From a bacterium (GTDB lineage: Bacteria; SZUA-182; SZUA-191; JAJRXT01), in contig JAJRUU010000245.1 of NCBI GenBank assembly GCA_024277605.1, positions 1-10,381 on the forward strand: a stretch of 10,381 nucleotides of DNA, written 5' to 3'. This document shows positions 6,358 through 10,381 of this stretch, one piece after another; the stretch's first letter is position 1, and the number at the start of each line of letters is the position of its first letter. The notes beneath the pieces are model-generated. The model made no database searches. It worked only from the letters and a program-made list of their open reading frames with translations, and was not told the origin of the DNA. A program made the position numbers and the translations under genes.

Positions 6358-8337
6358 TTACACCCCTTTTTTATCAAGAAAGCGAAGGAGCATGGCCCCG
6401 TCCGCGTTTAAGCGATCTTGTTCACAGAACGCAAGCAATTTTTTAACTCTTTTTTCTGCTGTTTCAAGGTCGATAGAAATTGTCCGGTTTTTCATGTATT
6501 CAGAGGCAAGTAATTGCTCCCTTTGCCTATCGTTGAAAATGCCGGCGTCTGCTCCGTCTTGAGGTTCTAACAGATCGAACAATGTTCGGATTTTATAAAA
6601 GAATTTTGAGGAATAGTCGTCTTTTCCAAAGTCTTCTTTTAGCTGCTTTAATTCATCTATCCAGTCGATTTTCTTATCCTTATCATCCCATTTCTTGGCG
6701 AAGGTGATAATCGGCCCGCCTCTTTTCCATACCCTAACAGCAAAAGCATTCCGCCCGGTCTTTCCTTTGGCTACATCATCAAGTAATTTATGGACATCTT
6801 TGATTAAAGTGCCTAATGCGTTATTCATATGGGAGTAAACAATGGCGGCTGAAATAGTGGATTTTTCTGGAGGGATGTGTGAGACATGACTTTTAAAGGC
6901 GCTTAAATAAGCATCTTTTATCTCTTTGGCACATTCAAGAGCGCTATTAAGCGGCATCATGGCAAACACATCATCACCGCCAGCGTATATCAGCACACCG
7001 TTCTTATCGTAAACAATCTTGGGGACTTCGGCGGTAAACTTAGCTAGAGCATCCGAAACATTTCGCTTGTGTTCGTCTGGAGCAATCCCTGGATAGTCAG
7101 TTGCTAGCAACTGACCCATATTATCGCCGTCCATAAGCAACAAGGCGTAAAAGGGAGATTGCTTTTCCAAACCGTCTTGCTTTATCAGTTCGTTAAGGGC
7201 ATCAAATACTTTTTTACGAATTTTATCTCCATCCGGTTTTTTATTTAAATGAGTTAGAAATCGCTCTTTGTTTCTGATGGTATCTGGGAAAAAGAAGTTT
7301 CCGTCTAAATCTTCCAGCAACCGATATTTTGCTATCTGGGGATGCTTATGAATGCCGCAGATTTTAGTTGCTGTCTCCCCTTTCCCCTGTTTTTTAGGTT
7401 TATATTTACAGGCGTCTTTGGCAGCGGCAATGAATTTTGTAACCTTTCGGGAAAGTTCGTCATCGCCCTCTGTTTTGTCTAACAATTGAATTATCCAGTC
7501 AATTGCCGCCAGGTAAGGGGTTGAAGGATAGTTGTGTAACTGCTCCCAGCCAATAGCCTGTTTGGCAATAAGCGGGAAAATACGCTTTATCGTGCAAACT
7601 GCGCATAGCCGTTCCTTGCCCTCTTCGTTAAAATGCAAGCCGTTGCCTTCTTCGTCCTTTTTTTTGTTTCTACCGTTAAAATCTTTGGCAACATCTTCCC
7701 ACCATTTTTTAACTCCTTTTTTTCTGTCACATTCATTTTTACTGAGGGCTTGCCGTTCACCGCAGATAGTACATTTTTCTCCTTTTTCAGGGGGGGGATA
7801 GTGAGTGCGCAAGTTTTTGCGCTGGTCAAGCAGATTGTGTTCATCGCCGATTACCCAACTGAATTCCCAGGTATTTTTAACCTGCCTGTCCCAGATTTCC
7901 ATATCTGGATTAAAGGAGTCCTCTGCACGAAGTTTTAAATGCTCCAGGGCTTTCTCCTGAATTTTTTTCCAAGCTTCTTTGATGGCATCAACACAGACCT
8001 TTCCATCTATTGGTTCTTGAACTTTAGCGGAAAAGCGGTTTGGCAGGGAGCCCACCATTGCCGCTAAATATTCAGGGGTATTTATCTCGGCAGTTTTGTC
8101 AGGCGTTACCTGCTCCCTGATGGCTCGCATTAAGGGGTCTTTTTCTACCGCGGGAAATATGATGGTTCGTTTGCTACCGTCTGAATCAGTGTTCTCTTCT
8201 TCTAAAGCACGCATAGCTTTTCCAGCCAGATAAGACATAATATAAGAGCCAGCCCATAAATCCCGAGTCCGCCGGGCTTGAGATATAAAATCTTGAGGAG
8301 AACCAAAAGTAAAGTGGATGGTATGTTTATCGCTCAT
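6358..8337 (-). CDS. cmr2: Type III-B Cas10 (Cmr2), GGDD cyclase without an HD nuclease domain
   Basis: Cas10 is the signalling subunit; on target RNA binding its palm domain converts ATP to cyclic oligoadenylates. The 659-aa product begins directly with the first palm segment (FGSPQDFISQARRTRDLWAG, 11-30). Zinc-knuckle Cys pairs follow at C189/C192 and C245/C248, then the second palm with LLLMDGDNMG (about 400-408), the cyclase motif YAGGDDVFAM (GGDD 453-456), and the KTGRNAFAVRVWKRGG segment (526-541). There is no N-terminal HD domain; the protein is some 200 residues shorter than HD-bearing Cmr2 proteins such as that of Pyrococcus. The ATG at 8337 overlaps the cmr1 stop (ATGA) and follows AAGGAGG, so the short N-terminus is genuine and not a start error. 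It is predicted to synthesise second messenger but not cut DNA. Confidence 0.96.
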   Translation of the reverse strand: MSDKHTIHFTFGSPQDFISQARRTRDLWAGSYIMSYLAGKAMRALEEENTDSDGSKRTIIFPAVEKDPLMRAIREQVTPDKTAEINTPEYLAAMVGSLPNRFSAKVQEPIDGKVCVDAIKEAWKKIQEKALEHLKLRAEDSFNPDMEIWDRQVKNTWEFSWVIGDEHNLLDQRKNLRTHYPPPEKGEKCTICGERQALSKNECDRKKGVKKWWEDVAKDFNGRNKKKDEEGNGLHFNEEGKERLCAVCTIKRIFPLIAKQAIGWEQLHNYPSTPYLAAIDWIIQLLDKTEGDDELSRKVTKFIAAAKDACKYKPKKQGKGETATKICGIHKHPQIAKYRLLEDLDGNFFFPDTIRNKERFLTHLNKKPDGDKIRKKVFDALNELIKQDGLEKQSPFYALLLMDGDNMGQLLATDYPGIAPDEHKRNVSDALAKFTAEVPKIVYDKNGVLIYAGGDDVFAMMPLNSALECAKEIKDAYLSAFKSHVSHIPPEKSTISAAIVYSHMNNALGTLIKDVHKLLDDVAKGKTGRNAFAVRVWKRGGPIITFAKKWDDKDKKIDWIDELKQLKEDFGKDDYSSKFFYKIRTLFDLLEPQDGADAGIFNDRQREQLLASEYMKNRTISIDLETAEKRVKKLLAFCEQDRLNADGAMLLRFLDKKGV

Positions 8338-9545
8338 AGAAAAGATGCCTCCTTACCATTAACAGCTAAGCGATCCATGAAGCCTTCGACCGCAGAAAAA
8401 TCATTTGGCAAAGCTATATACGCAGGATTTTGACGATCACCAGATATTCGAACTTTATCGTTCTTTGGAATCAATTGAGCCGGTAAAAATGTTGCGACTA
8501 CACATGATTTGCCGTTGGTTAAACCTTGAATGTGAAATATTACAGGACTTGCCCGGCGGCCCGCTTTACCGTTATCCATGAGATCTACAGCTCCTTTAGC
8601 GTAATTGAGGGAAGTGAAGAAGTAATTATGCGGAAGGCCAAAGGCAGCCCGTAATGGTGGGCTTGGAGGAGTTGTTCCCTGGGCGATATAATCTCTCATT
8701 AAATCATGATCACCCTGGAATCGTTTTTGACCATATACGTTTTCCCGGCTTTTAAAGGAACGGTATGACAGCATTTCTTGGCCCAGCCATTCTAAAGCGT
8801 CTTCACCGGTCTGGGCTTCATGCACCACGATACACCTTGACGCACGGCTAAAACACGTATGTTGCGGTAAGCCTCCGGGCACGGTTTCATCCTTCAAAAA
8901 TTTTTCTATGGCGCTGCTTAACTTCGCTCGTGTTTCAAATTGCCAGGTAAGCGATTCGGAGCTTTCTTTGGGTATCCATTCAACCATTAAAGAACCAAAA
9001 CCTTTACGGCTGCGAGAACCCAGACCTCCTAACGTGACTAGTGCCCATAAAGCTCTTTCTACCTTAATGCGTTCGGGCTTTTCTACGTTTGGCTTAAAAT
9101 ATAATAATAACTCAAAAGTCGACCCAGGCATTATATATGGTCTTGTTGCAACAGGTTTTTTCAGTTTTCTATCTCTGGTAATTGGGCCATAACCCAAATA
9201 TGCAGTGTTTTTTCGAATCCACGGTGCATTTTCAGCAGGTCTTCTTTTTACCTCCTTTTCAGAAACCCGCAACAAAAAACCGGCTTGACCGTGTTCCGTA
9301 CTGCCAAATATTTTTTCTTCGTGTTTTCTATAATCCGGGTCAATAGCCCGGTACCAAAACCGCAGGGCACCTTTAATGCTTGGCGCTCGCAATTCAGCTT
9401 TTTCGTCTTGATTTGCCCCACCCATAAAATCATTAGGCACCTTGGGGGCCAACACGGCTACTCGCAATTCAGCTTTTTCGTCTTGATTTGCCCCACCTAA
9501 AAACAAGGGGGTTACCGTTTTCAAGCTAACCTTTAATTCTTGCAT
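8334..9545 (-). CDS. cmr1: Type III-B CRISPR RAMP protein Cmr1
   Basis: Cmr1 is a RAMP subunit at the distal end of the Cmr complex that helps select complementary target RNA. The 403-aa product starts with the RAMP strand KVSLKTVTPLFLGG, has APSIKGALRFWYRA (54-67) and FGSTEHGQAGF, and the Gly-rich LGGLGSRSRKGFGSL (172-186). It carries an internal duplication: GGANQDEKAELR occurs at 17-28 and again at 42-53, separated by VAVLAPKVPNDFM. One copy running straight into APSIKG would be the canonical layout, so 25 residues appear inserted in a loop. The ATG at 9545 has GGAGG 4 nt upstream. This is the first cmr gene; the 58-bp gap before it (9546-9603) may hold the operon promoter, but I see no convincing one. 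Confidence 0.94.
   Translation of the reverse strand: MQELKVSLKTVTPLFLGGANQDEKAELRVAVLAPKVPNDFMGGANQDEKAELRAPSIKGALRFWYRAIDPDYRKHEEKIFGSTEHGQAGFLLRVSEKEVKRRPAENAPWIRKNTAYLGYGPITRDRKLKKPVATRPYIMPGSTFELLLYFKPNVEKPERIKVERALWALVTLGGLGSRSRKGFGSLMVEWIPKESSESLTWQFETRAKLSSAIEKFLKDETVPGGLPQHTCFSRASRCIVVHEAQTGEDALEWLGQEMLSYRSFKSRENVYGQKRFQGDHDLMRDYIAQGTTPPSPPLRAAFGLPHNYFFTSLNYAKGAVDLMDNGKAGRRASPVIFHIQGLTNGKSCVVATFLPAQLIPKNDKVRISGDRQNPAYIALPNDFSAVEGFMDRLAVNGKEASFL
9386..9422. repeat. 37-nt direct repeat in cmr1, copy A
   Basis: This copy is identical over 37 nt to 9461-9497. Both start CTCGCAATTC and end TGCCCCACC on the plus strand. The period is 75 nt (25 codons), so the cmr1 frame is kept. The encoded residues are GGANQDEKAELR (42-53). 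Confidence 0.95.
9461..9497. repeat. 37-nt direct repeat in cmr1, copy B
   Basis: This is the second exact copy, encoding residues 17-28 of Cmr1. The 38 nt between the copies (9423-9460) encode VAVLAPKVPNDFM. Identity ends abruptly at both ends, and the lack of any mismatch suggests a recent event or gene conversion. Confidence 0.95.
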
Positions 9546-9603
9546 ATATCCTCCGAATTTGAATAAGTTGGACGCTGAAAGTGTTGTTTGGCAATATTGC
9601 TCA

Positions 9604-10245
9604 CTAATACCCTAATTTATCAGCAATTATGGCATTGAGAACAGACAAACCGACACCCCTTGCTGTTTTTATGGTATATTGGCTGACTTTACGTAAACAT
9701 TTAACCGCCTTGTCTCTATTCCCTTTCTGTGCCTCTTCCTTGGCTTCTTTTAGAGTCTTAATGTCATCGTCATGTTCCTCGTTGTTATCATCGGCAGATT
9801 TTTTCATAGACGAAAGAAGCTTGTCCAATTCATTTGCCAAAGCATCAGAATCAAAGGAATAATTGTTTTGATGTTGATGTATTTCTTGTGCATCATTATT
9901 ACCTAAATGTCCAACGTTTCCTATTATGTTTTTTATCTCCACAGTTGTACCTCCATCCTTCTTTATAGTTTTTTCATTAACTTCTGAAACCGCCTTTTCC
10001 TGATTTGTTCCATCTAATAACTCATTTATACTAATATCCTTATCACCTATTTCACAGAATTCCATTTTGTGTTTTTTCCCCATTACCTTCAATCTTTCAT
10101 AATCAAAGACCTTGGTACAATTTGGGTTGCAGCGGCAAGGGATTTTGGCAATACCTTTGTTTTCGTGGCGTTTTAAGGCACTGCGAATGTCCCCAAGCAA
10201 ATCTTTTCTTCCATCTCCAACAACCTTTATCCCTGTTTTCTTACA
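9604..10245 (-). pseudogene. 3' remnant of a Roc-COR-like GTPase gene, cut by a mobile element
   Basis: The frame is open from about 10245, just after an in-frame TAG at 10246-10248, to a TAA at 9604, and has no ATG near its beginning; a TTG at 10200 would give 198 aa. The N-terminal part (KVVGDGRKDLLGDIRSALKR, then IPCRCNPNCTKVFDYERL and ISINELLDG) resembles the segment that ends the COR domain in bacterial Roc-COR (LRR-GTPase-like) proteins, with a Cys cluster (C22, C24, C28 and C49 from the TTG). Behind it come a variable Asn/His-rich linker (NNDAQEIHQHQNNYSF), a charged helix and a hydrophobic C-terminal helix (GVGLSVLNAIIADKLG). The GTPase part is absent and IS-like sequence begins where the frame is lost, so I read it as a disrupted gene. 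The family call is from memory of the motif, moderate confidence. It lies 58 nt before cmr1 and is co-oriented. Confidence 0.55.
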
Positions 10246-10248
10246 CTA

Positions 10249-10381
10249 CTGTCCGGTAAAAAAATTTTAATGGTACAAAAACATTAGGTATATCAGGATG
10301 ATTGACCCCAAAAAAGACTTTTTCGATTTCAATTTGCTCTGGGATTTATGCCATGATCTATCCACCTTAGAGTGGAAAGGA
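10249..10381 (+). mobile_element. Probable left end of an insertion sequence (runs off right edge)
   Basis: CTGTCCGGTAAAAAAATTTT at the start looks like the terminal repeat of a DDE-type insertion sequence. It lies where the co-oriented remnant on its left loses its reading frame, and a plus-strand ORF begins about 50 bp inside. The far end and target duplication are outside the window, so the exact boundary (10246-10250) and the family cannot be fixed. Confidence 0.45.
10298..10381 (+). CDS. Possible transposase N-terminus (partial, truncated by window end)
   Basis: The ATG at 10298 opens 28 codons to the window end, beginning MIDPKKDFFDFNLLWDLCHD and continuing STLEWKG. An in-frame TAA lies upstream near 10270 and only a weak AGG-type ribosome site is visible. 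It is the only plus-strand gene candidate here, and its placement just inside an IS-like terminus supports a transposase start. The fragment is too short to assign to a family. Confidence 0.4.
   Translation, partial: MIDPKKDFFDFNLLWDLCHDLSTLEWKG

Noticed and set aside
6356..6377. TTG start for cmr3 adding seven residues
   Set aside because: The extra residues are encoded within the end of cmr2, and the ATG at 6356 has a better ribosome site and the family N-terminus.
7532..7938. Plus-strand ORFs opposite cmr2
   Set aside because: They lie fully antisense to a well-supported gene; their Phe/Ser-rich composition reflects the complement of Lys/Glu codons.
9386..9497. The 37-nt repeat / 38-nt spacing in cmr1 read as a two-repeat CRISPR
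   Set aside because: The length match to the real repeat is coincidental: the sequence is unrelated, it lies in coding frame, and both copies encode conserved-looking Cmr1 residues.
9285..9500. Plus-strand ORF of 71 codons with a repeated FSFFVLICPT peptide
   Set aside because: The peptide repeat only mirrors the 37-nt nucleotide repeat in cmr1 on the opposite strand.

Overview
The window holds a nearly complete type III-B (Cmr) CRISPR-Cas locus, read almost entirely on the minus strand. The organism looks bacterial. Short purine-rich ribosome sites (GGAGG and AAGGAGG types), tight ATGA start/stop overlaps, non-ATG starts and moderate-to-low G+C would fit an anaerobic or thermophilic Firmicute, but no gene here fixes the taxonomy and this is inference.

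In transcription order (right to left): at the far right edge (about 10249-10381, plus strand) there is what looks like the left end of an insertion sequence with the start of a transposase. It abuts an in-frame 3' remnant of a Roc-COR-like GTPase gene (9604-10245). Next comes a packed six-gene operon in the order cmr1-cmr2(cas10)-cmr3-cmr4-cmr5-cmr6 (9545-2636), with junctions of 4-nt overlap, 1-nt gap, 3-nt gap, 4-nt overlap and 4-nt overlap. After it lies an accessory gene for a TIR-like / nucleoside-deoxyribosyltransferase-like protein (2594-2073), whose reading frame continues 89 codons beyond a TAA stop. Then come cas1 (1775-771), a 23-codon fragment of a second cas2 5' end (763-692), a terminator-like palindrome, the intact cas2 (671-396), a leader of about 190 bp, and the leader-proximal end of a CRISPR array with 37-bp repeats that runs off the left edge.

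How it would work: Cas1-Cas2 insert new spacers at the leader-proximal repeat. The array is transcribed leftward into crRNAs with a predicted 8-nt 5' tag ATTACGAC. No cas6 is present, so processing must come from elsewhere. Cmr1-6 plus crRNA bind complementary RNA; Cmr4 keeps the residues expected for RNA cutting. Cas10/Cmr2 keeps its GGDD cyclase motif but has no N-terminal HD nuclease domain, so the system should act by RNA cleavage and cyclic oligoadenylate signalling. The only candidate effector in the window is the TIR-like protein, which has no CARF or SAVED domain that I can recognise and is interrupted by a stop codon.

The most unusual points are: the TAA-interrupted TIR-like gene with an apparent CTG start; the cas2 start fragment that differs from the intact cas2 only at synonymous sites; an in-frame 75-nt repeat insertion in cmr1; and leader direct repeats that share TTCCGTA with the CRISPR repeat.
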